Part shown: positions 50,245 through 59,360 of the stretch, piece by piece
How the letters are laid out: the number at the start of each line of letters is the position of its first letter
How positions within the stretch are numbered: position 1 is the first letter of the stretch
Assembly: GCA_024400935.1 (NCBI GenBank)
Contig: JAKSLZ010000001.1
Span: 1-64,000, forward strand
Direction of reading: 5' to 3'
Origin: Muribaculaceae bacterium
Lineage (GTDB): Bacteria; Bacteroidota; Bacteroidia; Bacteroidales; Muribaculaceae
DNA length: 64,000 nt
Translations under genes and position numbers: made by a program
The notes under the pieces: generated by a model
What the model saw: the letters and a program-made list of their open reading frames with translations, nothing else
Told to the model about the DNA's origin: nothing
Databases searched by the model: none

Positions 50245-51360
50245 ATGATCAACGTATTTCATATAGTATCGGGCAAAACATGGGGTGGGGCAGAGCAGTA
50301 TGCCTATGACCTCGTGTCTAAAATGCGTCACGACGAGCGCTTCTACGTGGAAGTCGTGTGCAAGAAAAACAAAGCCGTGCTTGACGAGTTTCGCAAGCTC
50401 GAGGTGCCCGTTTCTATACTACCACTCAAGGGATTGCGCGACCTGGACAGCCCCATGCGATTTGCACGACAGCTGCGCAAGGGGCACAACATAGTGCACG
50501 TGCACACCTTCCACGACGCCTTTCTCGCCGTGTGGGCACGCCGCGTGAGCGAGAACCGCAACACCACCATCATCATGACGGTGCACGGCATCTACCACCC
50601 GCACAACAACTACCTGTATCGCAAGATCTATGACTCTATAGACCACCTCGTGTTCACCTCTCAGCTCTCGCAGGACGAGTTCATAGGCCGCGCACGCAAG
50701 CTCGACGTGACCAAGTCGAGCGTGATACGCGACAGCGTGCGCCCCAACGAGCTGCTGAGCGACGTGCCGGTGGACAACCTGCGCAGCAAGTTGGGCATGA
50801 AGCCCGAGCAGGTACTCATCATGTATCACGGCAGGCTGAGCCACGACAAGGGCATCGACGTGCTTCTCGACGCTGTCAAGCCCCTCAACAAGGATTCTTA
50901 CCGCATGGTGGTGATGGGCGAGGGCAGCCGCAAGTTCACTACTCAGCTCAAGGGATTTATAGTGGCAAACAACCTGGTGCGCAACATCACGCTGATGGGA
51001 TTTTGCGACAACATCACCAAGTATATCAGCCAGTGCGACATGGGCGTGCTGCCATCAACGGCTCCCGAGGCACTGGGCATAGCCAACCTCGAGTACATGA
51101 TGCAGGGCAAGCCGCACATCAGCACCAATAACGGTGCACAGCTGGAGTATGTGGTCAACGGCAAGAACGCATTGCTGGTGTCGCCCAACAACACCAGCGA
51201 GCTCACCGCCGCCATCAAGATGCTCATTGACGAACCTGCCACACGCCAGAGTTTAGGCTCTCAGGCACAGGAGGATTTCAACACCAAGCTTAATTACGAC
51301 ATTTTTTACAATAACATTACCGAACTTTATTTCAAACTAAATCCAACTATCAGAGAGTAA
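50245..51360 (+). CDS. GT4-family glycosyltransferase
   Basis: 371 aa, GT-B fold. Opening FHIVSGKTWGGAEQYAYDLV (Gly-Gly nucleotide-sugar loop) and NIVHVHTFHDAFLAVWARR; C-half VLIMYHGRLSHDKGIDVLLD and a donor-binding E-x7-E-like APEALGIANLEYMMQGKP. No signal peptide; it acts at the cytoplasmic side of the membrane. It probably adds sugar to a surface glycan. It directly follows the CotH trio, which may mean the trio acts on glycosylated surface proteins or shares their regulation; this is inference. Confidence 0.9.
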   Translation: MINVFHIVSGKTWGGAEQYAYDLVSKMRHDERFYVEVVCKKNKAVLDEFRKLEVPVSILPLKGLRDLDSPMRFARQLRKGHNIVHVHTFHDAFLAVWARRVSENRNTTIIMTVHGIYHPHNNYLYRKIYDSIDHLVFTSQLSQDEFIGRARKLDVTKSSVIRDSVRPNELLSDVPVDNLRSKLGMKPEQVLIMYHGRLSHDKGIDVLLDAVKPLNKDSYRMVVMGEGSRKFTTQLKGFIVANNLVRNITLMGFCDNITKYISQCDMGVLPSTAPEALGIANLEYMMQGKPHISTNNGAQLEYVVNGKNALLVSPNNTSELTAAIKMLIDEPATRQSLGSQAQEDFNTKLNYDIFYNNITELYFKLNPTIRE

Positions 51361-51507
51361 CATTCTCAGCCAGCACCTGCAGAAAGCAGGCTATTTCAAA
51401 CACTTTCAATAGCTCGGGTTCTATTGAAATGGTGGTTTGTAGGCCTGTTTCTTCAGGTTTTAACCCAATAAACAAACCCAAAAATTCACATTAAATTATA
51501 CAAGAAA

Positions 51508-52626
51508 ATGACAATAGGATTTGACGGCTTCAGTGCCGTCTATGACAATAAACATAGCCGCAATTACAGCAGATTGCTACTGGACGCATTGTCGCAACAC
51601 TGCGAGGACAACACTTATTTTGTCTACTCCCCCTCGCTCATCGACAACGCCTACCTCACACCCATTATGTCCCGAGGTAATGTGCACGTCAAGATACAGC
51701 GCAACGGCATCACCACGTTTATGTGGCGCAGCGTGTATGGAGTGCTCAAGAGTATCAAGCGTCATCACGTGCAACTATACCACGGCCTGTGCGGACAGCT
51801 GCCGCTAAGCATCTCAAGCAAGAAGACACCCACCGTGGTCACATTTGAAAACACGACATTTGCAAGGTCTCACAACATCAAGTTAACTAAAAAGAAATTC
51901 ATGGCACGCAAAGCATGTAGCCTAGCCAGCGTCATCATCACGCTCACTGAGCAATCCAAGCAAGACCTTGTTGAGGCATTTCACGTTGAACCCGAGCGCA
52001 TTGCGGTGATACCGCCGTGCTACAGCAGCCACTTCCACGACAACCTCAACGCTACGCTCACAGCCAAAGCTCAGTCTAAATACCACTTGCCTGAGCGTTA
52101 CATCTTCATGGAGGGAGATGTCGACAAAAACACCCATGCGATTGAGATAATACAGGCACTTGCCCAATGTGACGACAAAGACCTGCACCTCGTGCTGGCC
52201 GGACACAGCAACCACAAGTACATGAGAAAAATCCAAGATGCTGCCGCTCAAGCCGGCATTGCACACCGCCTCGTGCATCTGCCCCCGGTGCGCACGGCTT
52301 ATCTGCCTGGCATCATGGCATCAGCCACCATGTGCATCCTGGCGCAAACCAGCGGCACTTTCCCTTATCCAGTCATCTATGCACAGACGATAGGCATCCC
52401 CGTCATTGCATCACAAAGCCAAAAGTGCATAACCGGCGAGGGAGCCCTGCTCATCGACCCCAATAACATCGACGATATCAAGGCCGCCATCAACACGATA
52501 GTCAACGACAACGACCAGAGGCAGCTCATCGTCACTGAGGCGCACAAGCATGCCCAGGCCTACACCCCGCAGAGTGTAGCCATGGCCCACAACGCCATCT
52601 ACGAGCGTCTGCTGTCACAATTGTAA
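51508..52626 (+). CDS. GT4-like glycosyltransferase
   Basis: 372 aa. Weaker N-terminal half (IGFDGFSAVYDNKHSRNYSR; KRHHVQLYHGLCGQLPLSIS) followed by a GT4-type C-half: KYHLPERYIFMEGDVDKNTH, HLVLAGHSNHKYMRK, LPPVRTAYLPGIMASATMCI and a donor-site FPYPVIYAQTIGIPVIAS. This resembles mannosyltransferases of the WbaZ/DUF1972-like group. It lies 147 bp after the previous GT on the same strand. Confidence 0.85.
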   Translation: MTIGFDGFSAVYDNKHSRNYSRLLLDALSQHCEDNTYFVYSPSLIDNAYLTPIMSRGNVHVKIQRNGITTFMWRSVYGVLKSIKRHHVQLYHGLCGQLPLSISSKKTPTVVTFENTTFARSHNIKLTKKKFMARKACSLASVIITLTEQSKQDLVEAFHVEPERIAVIPPCYSSHFHDNLNATLTAKAQSKYHLPERYIFMEGDVDKNTHAIEIIQALAQCDDKDLHLVLAGHSNHKYMRKIQDAAAQAGIAHRLVHLPPVRTAYLPGIMASATMCILAQTSGTFPYPVIYAQTIGIPVIASQSQKCITGEGALLIDPNNIDDIKAAINTIVNDNDQRQLIVTEAHKHAQAYTPQSVAMAHNAIYERLLSQL

Positions 52627-52635
52627 AATACAGGG

Positions 52636-53376
52636 TTACAAGAATTTGAAATAACGCCATGCCCAGCGAGGGATACGACGCCACAGTGCCGTCACGATGC
52701 GCCACCGCCAGTCGATGACGCGCACATGCTTGCGGTGCTCTATGGCCCACACCATCTCGCGAGCCACGCGGGTGGGGGAGAGGAGCATGGGGTAGCGGTT
52801 GCCGTCGTTCAGGAGGGCTGTGTCCACAAACCCCGGCCTGAGGTCGGTGAACGCTATGTTCAGCCCACGCTTGCGGGCCTGTTGCTCCAGGGCCTGGATA
52901 TAGCAGTTCTGGAAGGCCTTTGTGGCCGAGTAGGATGGGGCAGGACCCAGCCCCTTAGTACCGGCAATCGACGAGATGACAGCGATGTGCCCCTGTCCTT
53001 GTGCTGCCATGTAGCGATAAGCCTCGCCCACGATGCGCGTGAAACCCATCCCGTTAGTCTCTACCGTGCGCAGCTCTATACCGGGCTCAAGCGTGCGGTT
53101 TTGCTTGCCCACACCCGAGGCATAGAACAGCAGGTCCATGCCTCCGTGTCGCTCAATGAGCGATCTGAAATCGGCCTCGCAGCCATCACGAGTCACATCT
53201 ATCACTGCAGTCGTCACCTTACCGGGAAACTCGGCGGCGAGAACCTCCAGGCGGTCCTGTCGGCGCGCGGCGGCACCCACGGTCCATCCACGCTGCAGCA
53301 ATAACCTCGCGACCTCCCGTCCCAGTCCCGATGAAGCGCCCACCACTATAGCACATTTCTTGTTGTTATCCATCAT
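52636..53376 (-). CDS. Short-chain dehydrogenase/reductase
   Basis: 246 aa classical SDR. Cofactor loop GASSGLGREVA at about residues 13-23 (NADP-type with a following Arg-rich AAARRQDRLE). Catalytic S-x12-Y-x3-K: SSIAGTKGLGPAPSYSATKA near 140-160. The mid Asn is in ETNGMG. The C-terminus is basic and Trp-rich (IDWRWRIVTALWRRIPRW), suggesting membrane association. Starts at 53376 and 53373 (ATGATG) are equal; a TTG at 53379 is less likely. Convergent with the GT gene (10-bp gap) and divergent from the zinc-ribbon gene. Substrate unknown. Confidence 0.88.
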   Translation of the reverse strand: MMDNNKKCAIVVGASSGLGREVARLLLQRGWTVGAAARRQDRLEVLAAEFPGKVTTAVIDVTRDGCEADFRSLIERHGGMDLLFYASGVGKQNRTLEPGIELRTVETNGMGFTRIVGEAYRYMAAQGQGHIAVISSIAGTKGLGPAPSYSATKAFQNCYIQALEQQARKRGLNIAFTDLRPGFVDTALLNDGNRYPMLLSPTRVAREMVWAIEHRKHVRVIDWRWRIVTALWRRIPRWAWRYFKFL

Positions 53377-53404
53377 CAATAAACAGGTTTTGAATGTAAA
53401 TTAC

Positions 53405-53438
53405 GGCATTTTTGCCATTATATGCAAATTTTTGCATA
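53405..53438. promoter_or_regulatory. Two short palindromes in a divergent promoter region
   Basis: GGCATTTTTGCC (53405-53416) and TATGCAAATTTTTGCATA (53421-53438) lie between the SDR (minus) and the zinc-ribbon gene (plus). Both are dyads of operator size. Regulatory role is inferred only. Confidence 0.35.
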
Positions 53439-53490
53439 ACAAATGTCACATAAATGGTTTTTCAATGGCCTTTATATAAATATTTTTATA

Positions 53491-53498
53491 TAACTTTG
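53491..53498 (+). promoter_or_regulatory. Predicted promoter -7 box of the zinc-ribbon gene
   Basis: TAACTTTG with a leader of about 85 nt before the ATG at 53583. Confidence 0.65.
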
Positions 53499-53582
53499 CG
53501 CTAAATTAGAGATGATGTGGAGTTACCGCATCGCTATGTCTAACGAAAACATTAATACAAACTCAAATAACGACGATTAATT

Positions 53583-55118
53583 ATGAAATGTCCCAAATGT
53601 GGAAACAATGTGCCCGACGGCTCAGCATTCTGCAACCAGTGCGGCACCAAGATTGTAACAAACGAGACTCTGTGTCCGGCTTGCAATGAACCCATTCCTG
53701 CAGGTTCTGTTTACTGCCCCAAGTGCGGCAAGATTGTCAAGAACAGCCAGAGCGAGGAAACAAAAACTTACAACCAGAAGAAGCAGGAAGAGGCTAACGA
53801 ACGCCCCACTGCCCAGAAACAGCACGAAGAGTGGAAACGCAAGAACGCTCAGTCTCGCAAGAACGAGAACGACGAGATCATTGAGTACAACGACACTCCC
53901 GCTAAGTCAACCTTCAACCGCAATCTCATCATCGGCATTGCTGGCATCGTTGCCATCATAGCATTGCTCATGTGCCTGCGCGGATGCGGCAACGACAGCG
54001 ACCGCGTTGAAAACGAGACCACCGGCAACGATCCCGAACAAGTGCAGCTCACTGCCGACGGACGCGACCCCGTTGCAGTGTTTAACGAGGAGCTGGCACG
54101 CAACAACTTCCTGGGCGACGGCGCACAGACCGCTACAGCAATCTCAGTGCCCGAGCACGACGGCAAGCCCGCATGCATCCTGGGTATCACATTTGTGTCT
54201 AATCCCGCTACACGCTCATTCTACAAGATTTACCAGCTCACTAAGAACGGTAACGCTTGGAAACCCGAGCTCAAGGACCAGAAGTATATCAACGGACGTT
54301 CTCTGTCATTCAACGAGACAGAGCTCATGATCGAACCCGGTGTGAGCCCCCGCGTAGTCAAGATTGAGGACAACGAGTACTTCTTCTTCGCTTACATCAA
54401 CCTGCCCCAGGGCTATCACGTGGGTGGTAACGGACGCGTTTCAATGTGTCTCTTTAACCTCACCGACAACACCAGCACAACCCTCGACTATGACGGTCTC
54501 ATCAAGGTGGGCGACGACGGTCGCCAGTATATCGACGGCAAGCCCCTCCAGAGCGTCAACACCATCCAGGCTAAGTTCCTGCAGCAGCAATCGGCCAGCA
54601 TCAAGGTCATCGCTAATCCCGAGGTTGTGAAAGCCGAGGAGGAGATACAGGTCGAGGAAGTAAAAATCGAGGAAGCAAAGAATCCTAACGAAGCTGTAGC
54701 CGAGAAAGCTGTAGCCGAGAACGTTGCAGCTTCTAACGAAGCTCTCAATGCCGGCGAGAAAGTTGAGCGCAAGACCTATGACAAGCCCATCTTCAAGATG
54801 GAGAACAAGCACAGCTCTATCTCTAACGACGAGTATATCGTCTTCAGCGACAAGGACGGTGCGGTATTTGGCTTCGACAAGTCTACACGCAAGTACTTCG
54901 TCATGTATGCTCCCAGCACTCCCGGCACTCCCACTGACATCAGCTTCTCAGGAGACAAGAGCCAGGTATACATGCGCACTGCTAGCGGCGTGAGAAAATA
55001 TTCACTCAAGAGCTCTAAGCCCGAAGCACCCGCTAAGGCCGAGACTCCCGCTAAGACTGAGACTCCCGCCAAGACCGAGGCTCCCGCTAAGGCCGAAGAG
55101 AAAACAGAAACAGAGTAA
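53583..55118 (+). CDS. Double zinc-ribbon bitopic membrane protein
   Basis: 511 aa. Two zinc ribbons at the N-terminus: C3-x2-C6 with C17-x2-C20, and C31-x2-C34 with C45-x2-C48. A charged Gln/Lys/Glu linker (about 55-110) leads to one membrane segment at about 114-134 (LIIGIAGIVAIIALLMCL). The extracytoplasmic part is beta-rich (HDGKPACILGITFVSNPATR; NEYFFFAYINLPQGYHVGG; ISNDEYIVFSDKDGAVFGF) and ends in a Pro-Ala-Lys-Thr-Glu repeat tail. The plan, cytoplasmic small domain plus one helix plus envelope domain, matches the proteins of the 17.9-25.7 kb module, but no sequence motif is shared. Function unknown. Confidence 0.8.
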   Translation: MKCPKCGNNVPDGSAFCNQCGTKIVTNETLCPACNEPIPAGSVYCPKCGKIVKNSQSEETKTYNQKKQEEANERPTAQKQHEEWKRKNAQSRKNENDEIIEYNDTPAKSTFNRNLIIGIAGIVAIIALLMCLRGCGNDSDRVENETTGNDPEQVQLTADGRDPVAVFNEELARNNFLGDGAQTATAISVPEHDGKPACILGITFVSNPATRSFYKIYQLTKNGNAWKPELKDQKYINGRSLSFNETELMIEPGVSPRVVKIEDNEYFFFAYINLPQGYHVGGNGRVSMCLFNLTDNTSTTLDYDGLIKVGDDGRQYIDGKPLQSVNTIQAKFLQQQSASIKVIANPEVVKAEEEIQVEEVKIEEAKNPNEAVAEKAVAENVAASNEALNAGEKVERKTYDKPIFKMENKHSSISNDEYIVFSDKDGAVFGFDKSTRKYFVMYAPSTPGTPTDISFSGDKSQVYMRTASGVRKYSLKSSKPEAPAKAETPAKTETPAKTEAPAKAEEKTETE

Positions 55119-55128
55119 CACGACACTG

Positions 55129-55161
55129 GTGGGTTCTAGCAAATAGTGAGTTAGAACCCAC
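55129..55161 (+). terminator. Terminator after the zinc-ribbon gene
   Basis: GTGGGTTCTA (55129-55138) pairs with TAGAACCCAC (55152-55161), followed by TTTCAT. Confidence 0.7.
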
Positions 55162-55189
55162 TTTCATACAATCACACCACAATAGCTAA

Positions 55190-56320
55190 ATGGTCAACAT
55201 CACAAAAATAGAACCCACCCGCAGTAATCTGCTCAAGTTCATACACTTTCCCATCGACACCCTGTACAAGGACAACGAGTACTACGTGCCCGGGATGGTA
55301 ATGGACGAGCTAGACATGTTTGACTTCAAGAAGAATCCCGCTTTCGACTTTTGCGAGGCGGCCTATTTCATGGCCTATCGCGACGGCAAACCCGTGGGAC
55401 GCATTGCTGCCATCATCAACCACATCGTTAACAAGCGCAGCGGCAAGGACGAAGGCCGCTTTGGATTTATCGACTTCATTGACGACGACGAGGTAGTAGA
55501 CGCCCTCATGGACGCCGCCATCAAGTGGGTCAAGGACAAAGGCATGACTTGCATCACCGGCCCCCTGGGATTTACCGACATGGACCCCGAGGGTATGCTC
55601 GTCGAGGGATTTGACCAGCTTAGCACCCAGGCCACCATCTACAACCATCCCTACTACCCCAAGCACATGGAGCGCATGGGATTTGTCAAGGATGCTGACT
55701 GGATTGAATTCAAAATCACCGTCCCCGACGAGATTCCCGAGAAGATGACCCGCATTGCACAAATCGTGAGCAAGCGCTACAACATCAAGAACGTGCATTG
55801 CACCAGCCGGGCACAGATCAAGAAAGAATATGGCCATGCCATTTTCTCTCTCATCAACGAGGCTTATGACACCCTGTTTGGCTACTCTCCTCTCAGCGAG
55901 AAGCAAATCAAGCAATACATACAGATGTATCTGCCTTTCTTGCCGCTTAACGACCTCTCACTGGTCACCAAGGAAGACGGCGAACTCATAGGCGTGGGCA
56001 TTGCCATCCCATCACTGTCTAAGGCTCTGCAAAAGGGACGCGGACGTCTGTTCCCCACCGGCTGGTATCACCTCATCAAGGCCCTCAAGGGCAAGAACGA
56101 AATCGTGGACCTCATGCTCATCGCCGTTAAACCTGAGTATCAGAACAAGGGCGTGAACTCACTCATCTTTTGCGACCTTATCCCCAACTTCAAGACTAAC
56201 GGCTATGTGTATGCCGAGAGTAACCCCGAGCTCGAAGTTAACGAGAAGGTGCAAAAGCAGTGGGAATACTTTGAATACACCCAGCACAAGCGCCGCCGCG
56301 CTTACACTAAGGACATCTAA
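55190..56320 (+). CDS. GNAT-superfamily N-acetyltransferase-like protein
   Basis: 376 aa, found in many Bacteroidales with no assigned substrate. The N-terminal half holds [40 protein letters not shown] and [20 protein letters not shown], a GNAT-like core with the GRI strand. [19 protein letters not shown] and [20 protein letters not shown] follow. The C-terminal half has a second GNAT-like unit ([33 protein letters not shown], the acetyl-CoA loop in form Q-N-K-G). Cytoplasmic. It lies between the zinc-ribbon gene and pgi, 35 bp from the latter. Confidence 0.8.
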   Translation: MVNITKIEPTRSNLLKFIHFPIDTLYKDNEYYVPGMVMDELDMFDFKKNPAFDFCEAAYFMAYRDGKPVGRIAAIINHIVNKRSGKDEGRFGFIDFIDDDEVVDALMDAAIKWVKDKGMTCITGPLGFTDMDPEGMLVEGFDQLSTQATIYNHPYYPKHMERMGFVKDADWIEFKITVPDEIPEKMTRIAQIVSKRYNIKNVHCTSRAQIKKEYGHAIFSLINEAYDTLFGYSPLSEKQIKQYIQMYLPFLPLNDLSLVTKEDGELIGVGIAIPSLSKALQKGRGRLFPTGWYHLIKALKGKNEIVDLMLIAVKPEYQNKGVNSLIFCDLIPNFKTNGYVYAESNPELEVNEKVQKQWEYFEYTQHKRRRAYTKDI

Positions 56321-56355
56321 AAACAATTTTTAAACATATTTTTGCTATAAGTGTT

Positions 56356-57648
56356 ATGAACAACTTTATTTCAGTTGACAACAAAGACGTATTAGGAAAT
56401 TTAGCAAGTGAGAAAATCGAAGCATTAAAGGCTACAGCCGCACAGGCACTCGACACCCTCGAGCAGGGCACAGGCGCCGGCAATGACTTCATAGGCTGGG
56501 TAAACCTGCCTTCATCTATCGACGAGGAGATGCTCAGCAGCATCGAGAACACCGCCAGCAAGCTGCAGCAGGACTGCGAGTTTGTGGTTGCCATTGGCAT
56601 CGGCGGCAGCTATCTGGGCGCTAAGGCCGTTATCGAGGCACTGAGCGACAACTTCGCTGCCTACAAGAAGTCTAAGGGCGCACGCATCCTCTATGCCGGC
56701 AGCAACATCGGCGAGGACTACCTGCACGACCTCATGGACCTCTTGAAGGGCCGCAAGTTTGGTATCATCGTCATCTCTAAGAGTGGCACAACCACTGAGC
56801 CCGCCATCGCATTCCGCCTGCTCAAGGCTATGCTCGAGCAGCAGGAAGGCAAGCAGTGGGCAGCCGAGCACACCGTTGCCGTTACCGACGCTGCACGCGG
56901 CGCTCTGCGCAACCTTGCCACACAGGAGGGCTACACAACATATGTTATCCCCGACAACGTGGGCGGCCGTTTCTCAGTGCTCACTCCCGTGGGCCTGCTC
57001 CCCATCGCAGTAGAGGGCTTTGACATCCGTGCTCTCGTGGCTGGTGCCGTTGAGATGGAGAAGAGCGACAACGAGGCAGTGCTCACCTATGCCGTTACAC
57101 GCAACGCCCTGTATCAGGACGGCAAGAAGATTGAGATTCTTGCCAACTTCGATCCCCGTCTGCACTTCCTGGCAGAGTGGTGGAAGCAGCTCTATGGTGA
57201 GAGCGAGGGTAAGGACGGCAAGGGTATCTTCCCTGCATCAGTCGACTTCACTACTGACCTTCACTCTATGGGCCAGTGGATCCAGGACGGCGAGCGCACT
57301 ATCTTTGAGACAGTGATCAGCGTGGGCCAGCAGGACAACGAAGTTGTCATCCCCACTGACGAGGCCGACCTCGACGGACTCAACTATATCGCAGGCAAGC
57401 GCGTGGGCTATGTTAACAAGATGGCTCAAGAGGGCACAAAAATGGCCCACATCGACGGCGGAGTGCCCAACATGACCATCAACCTCCCCGCTATCAACGA
57501 GCGCTTCCTGGGCCAGTTGATCTACTTCTTTGAGAAGGCTTGCGGCGTGAGCGGCTACATGCTGGGCGTGAATCCCTTCAACCAGCCCGGCGTTGAGGCT
57601 TACAAGCGCAACATGTTCACCCTGCTCAAGAAACCCGGCTACTGCTGA
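56356..57648 (+). CDS. pgi: Glucose-6-phosphate isomerase
   Basis: 430 aa, the short form typical of Bacteroidota and Firmicutes. Converts glucose-6-P and fructose-6-P. Signatures: [19 protein letters not shown] near 76-94, [20 protein letters not shown] near 139-158, [19 protein letters not shown] near 204-222 and the C-terminal [20 protein letters not shown] region. Cytoplasmic. Followed by an unusual mini-hairpin array and a terminator. Confidence 0.97.
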   Translation: MNNFISVDNKDVLGNLASEKIEALKATAAQALDTLEQGTGAGNDFIGWVNLPSSIDEEMLSSIENTASKLQQDCEFVVAIGIGGSYLGAKAVIEALSDNFAAYKKSKGARILYAGSNIGEDYLHDLMDLLKGRKFGIIVISKSGTTTEPAIAFRLLKAMLEQQEGKQWAAEHTVAVTDAARGALRNLATQEGYTTYVIPDNVGGRFSVLTPVGLLPIAVEGFDIRALVAGAVEMEKSDNEAVLTYAVTRNALYQDGKKIEILANFDPRLHFLAEWWKQLYGESEGKDGKGIFPASVDFTTDLHSMGQWIQDGERTIFETVISVGQQDNEVVIPTDEADLDGLNYIAGKRVGYVNKMAQEGTKMAHIDGGVPNMTINLPAINERFLGQLIYFFEKACGVSGYMLGVNPFNQPGVEAYKRNMFTLLKKPGYC

Positions 57649-57649
57649 T

Positions 57650-57790
57650 TAAGAACGCCTGCCACGGCAGGCTGGCAGGCTATAAGGACGCTTCGCTTTA
57701 AGAACGGCACTGCGTGCCTATAAGAACGGGCTGACGCCCTTTAAGAACGGTTGCTGTGCAACCACGGGCTTGCGCCCTATAAGGCTTTAA
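57650..57790 (+). repeat. Tandem mini-hairpin array with TAAGAAC spacers
   Basis: At least five perfect short stem-loops follow one another: GCCTGCC-ac-GGCAGGC (57657-57672), GGCAC-tgc-GTGCC (57706-57718), GGGC-tgac-GCCC (57728-57739), GGTTGC-tgt-GCAACC (57749-57763) and GGGC-ttgc-GCCC (57766-57777). They are separated by near-identical (T/A)TTAAGAAC or TATAAGAAC spacers. The stems differ in sequence while the spacer is kept, which is the opposite of an ordinary tandem repeat. The array begins at the pgi stop and ends at its terminator. Confidence 0.8.
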
Positions 57791-57795
57791 GAATT

Positions 57796-57830
57796 AAAGA
57801 CTGCTCCCTCTGGTGGGGGGGCAGTCTTTT
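57796..57830 (+). terminator. Terminator of pgi
   Basis: AAAGACTGC (57796-57804) pairs with GCAGTCTTT (57821-57829), with inner CCC/GGG pairs, followed by TTGTTTGG. Confidence 0.8.
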
Positions 57831-57898
57831 GTTTGGTTGAGCCCTAATAAGCCGCATTGAGCCACCGCGGCAAGCGGTTGTGCCGCTTGCAATAGTTG

Positions 57899-59344
57899 TT
57901 AGAACAACTCCACCAACTTTTTCCTTATTTGATAAGGATCGACAGGAGGCAATGGCCTCTGATAGTCTTCGGGGGCATGCAGGCGTCCAAGCACCTCGTC
58001 AAGGTCGCCCTCGACGCCTTCGTTAACAAGTCCTGTGGCAAATAATGCTTTGATCTCGGGTATAAGTTCCTCGGCTCCCATCACACTTGCAGCTCCAATG
58101 GTAAAAGCCGCCACTGCACCGTTGCAGATCTTGTTTTCGGGCAACTCTTCACGGTAACGGGTGAGCAATATGCGCAACTGCTCTATCACTTCTTCGCGCC
58201 TGTCAGGACAATTGACACCTACTCGTTCAAACACACCAACAACCACACTCTTGGGATATTCAGTAATACCCGGCTCAAGCATGAACGGTACCAGCAAAGA
58301 AACATCTCCGTCAATGAGCGCACACAACAGTGGTACTATAATTTCAACCAAAAGGTCTCCATAATAATAATCAATACCTTTTTTGTCCATCTTGAGAGTT
58401 TCCAGTACCAATGGCAAAGACTCGGTTACATTACCCACACCTGCAAGTACAATAAATATGTTTGCGAATATACTGTAGCTGTGTCCAGTTTCGTCACACA
58501 CATCTATGTCGTTCTCGGCCTGCCATGCTAGTTCGTCAAGAATAATGCTGTGCAAGTCTTCACGCAGCGTGTCGGCAGGCAACGAAAGCATGTATTTCAA
58601 GTCACTCTCGGCAAAGTCGGTATTAATTTTCAATAACATCTCTTTAATCTCGGGATGATTGAGTTTGTCATAATGGGGATAGACAGGGGCTTTATAGGTG
58701 TACTCAATCTCAATATCGTTCTCATACAGTCTATCCATAAGACTGCCTGTGATTTTCTCCAAATCATCTTCAGCAAATGAAAAGTCATAATTGCCCTCGC
58801 CCAGGTTAGAGTTGAGCGCAGCAATATAACGCGCAGCCTCCTGACGGCTATCGGCCACCAGGAAATGCCTGCCGTCTTTACCAAACTCATACTCTATCAA
58901 CTCAACATCCTCGTTATCTTCCTCCAGGATATAACGTGTCAGCGCAAATTCCTTGCATGGATTGATTCCTGCATCAAGGGCAAACTCCATTGCACCATAC
59001 ACCCAGTTGTGGGCCTCAACGTAAGGTATTTCGTCCATACGATCGTTTTCCTTACTAAACCCTGCAAGCAATTCTTTCACAGTACTCTCTGACTGATGGA
59101 AGTTCCACATAGCGTTCTTAACGCCCACACAATAGAGGTCAAGCAGGTAAGCGCCAAAGGTGATGTCACCATCGGGATGTATTCTCGTCACAACAATGAT
59201 GATTTCACCACATTCTGTCTCGTCATAAAACTTGTAACACTTGCCCAATGGCAAGGTACGCACACGGGTGCGCAAGTACTTCTCGGGAGAAAAAGAATTG
59301 TTTCCCGAACTGTGCTGTTGATGTTTTTTATTTTTCTTTGCCAT
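57899..59344 (-). CDS. Hypothetical protein, DUF1186-like C-terminal half
   Basis: 481 aa, cytoplasmic, acidic. The basic N-terminus (MAKKNKKHQQHSS) precedes an alpha/beta domain (LGKCYKFYDETECGEIIIVV; HPDGDITFGAYLLDLYCVGV) of the kind found in Bacteroidales and associated with proteins of the SEC-C group. The C-terminal about 230 residues look like HEAT-type helices (DLHSIILDELAWQAENDIDV; YYYGDLLVEIIVPLLCALID; AVAAFTIGAASVMGAEELIP), resembling DUF1186. It lies 16 bp after licD on the same strand, so it may be co-transcribed, but nothing links it to glycan synthesis. Confidence 0.6.
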   Translation of the reverse strand: MAKKNKKHQQHSSGNNSFSPEKYLRTRVRTLPLGKCYKFYDETECGEIIIVVTRIHPDGDITFGAYLLDLYCVGVKNAMWNFHQSESTVKELLAGFSKENDRMDEIPYVEAHNWVYGAMEFALDAGINPCKEFALTRYILEEDNEDVELIEYEFGKDGRHFLVADSRQEAARYIAALNSNLGEGNYDFSFAEDDLEKITGSLMDRLYENDIEIEYTYKAPVYPHYDKLNHPEIKEMLLKINTDFAESDLKYMLSLPADTLREDLHSIILDELAWQAENDIDVCDETGHSYSIFANIFIVLAGVGNVTESLPLVLETLKMDKKGIDYYYGDLLVEIIVPLLCALIDGDVSLLVPFMLEPGITEYPKSVVVGVFERVGVNCPDRREEVIEQLRILLTRYREELPENKICNGAVAAFTIGAASVMGAEELIPEIKALFATGLVNEGVEGDLDEVLGRLHAPEDYQRPLPPVDPYQIRKKLVELF

Positions 59345-59360
59345 AATTATTTTTTAAATT

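Noticed and set aside
57650..57790. Integron attC array
   Set aside because: The hairpins are too short and lack attC core sites. No integrase or cassette genes are present.
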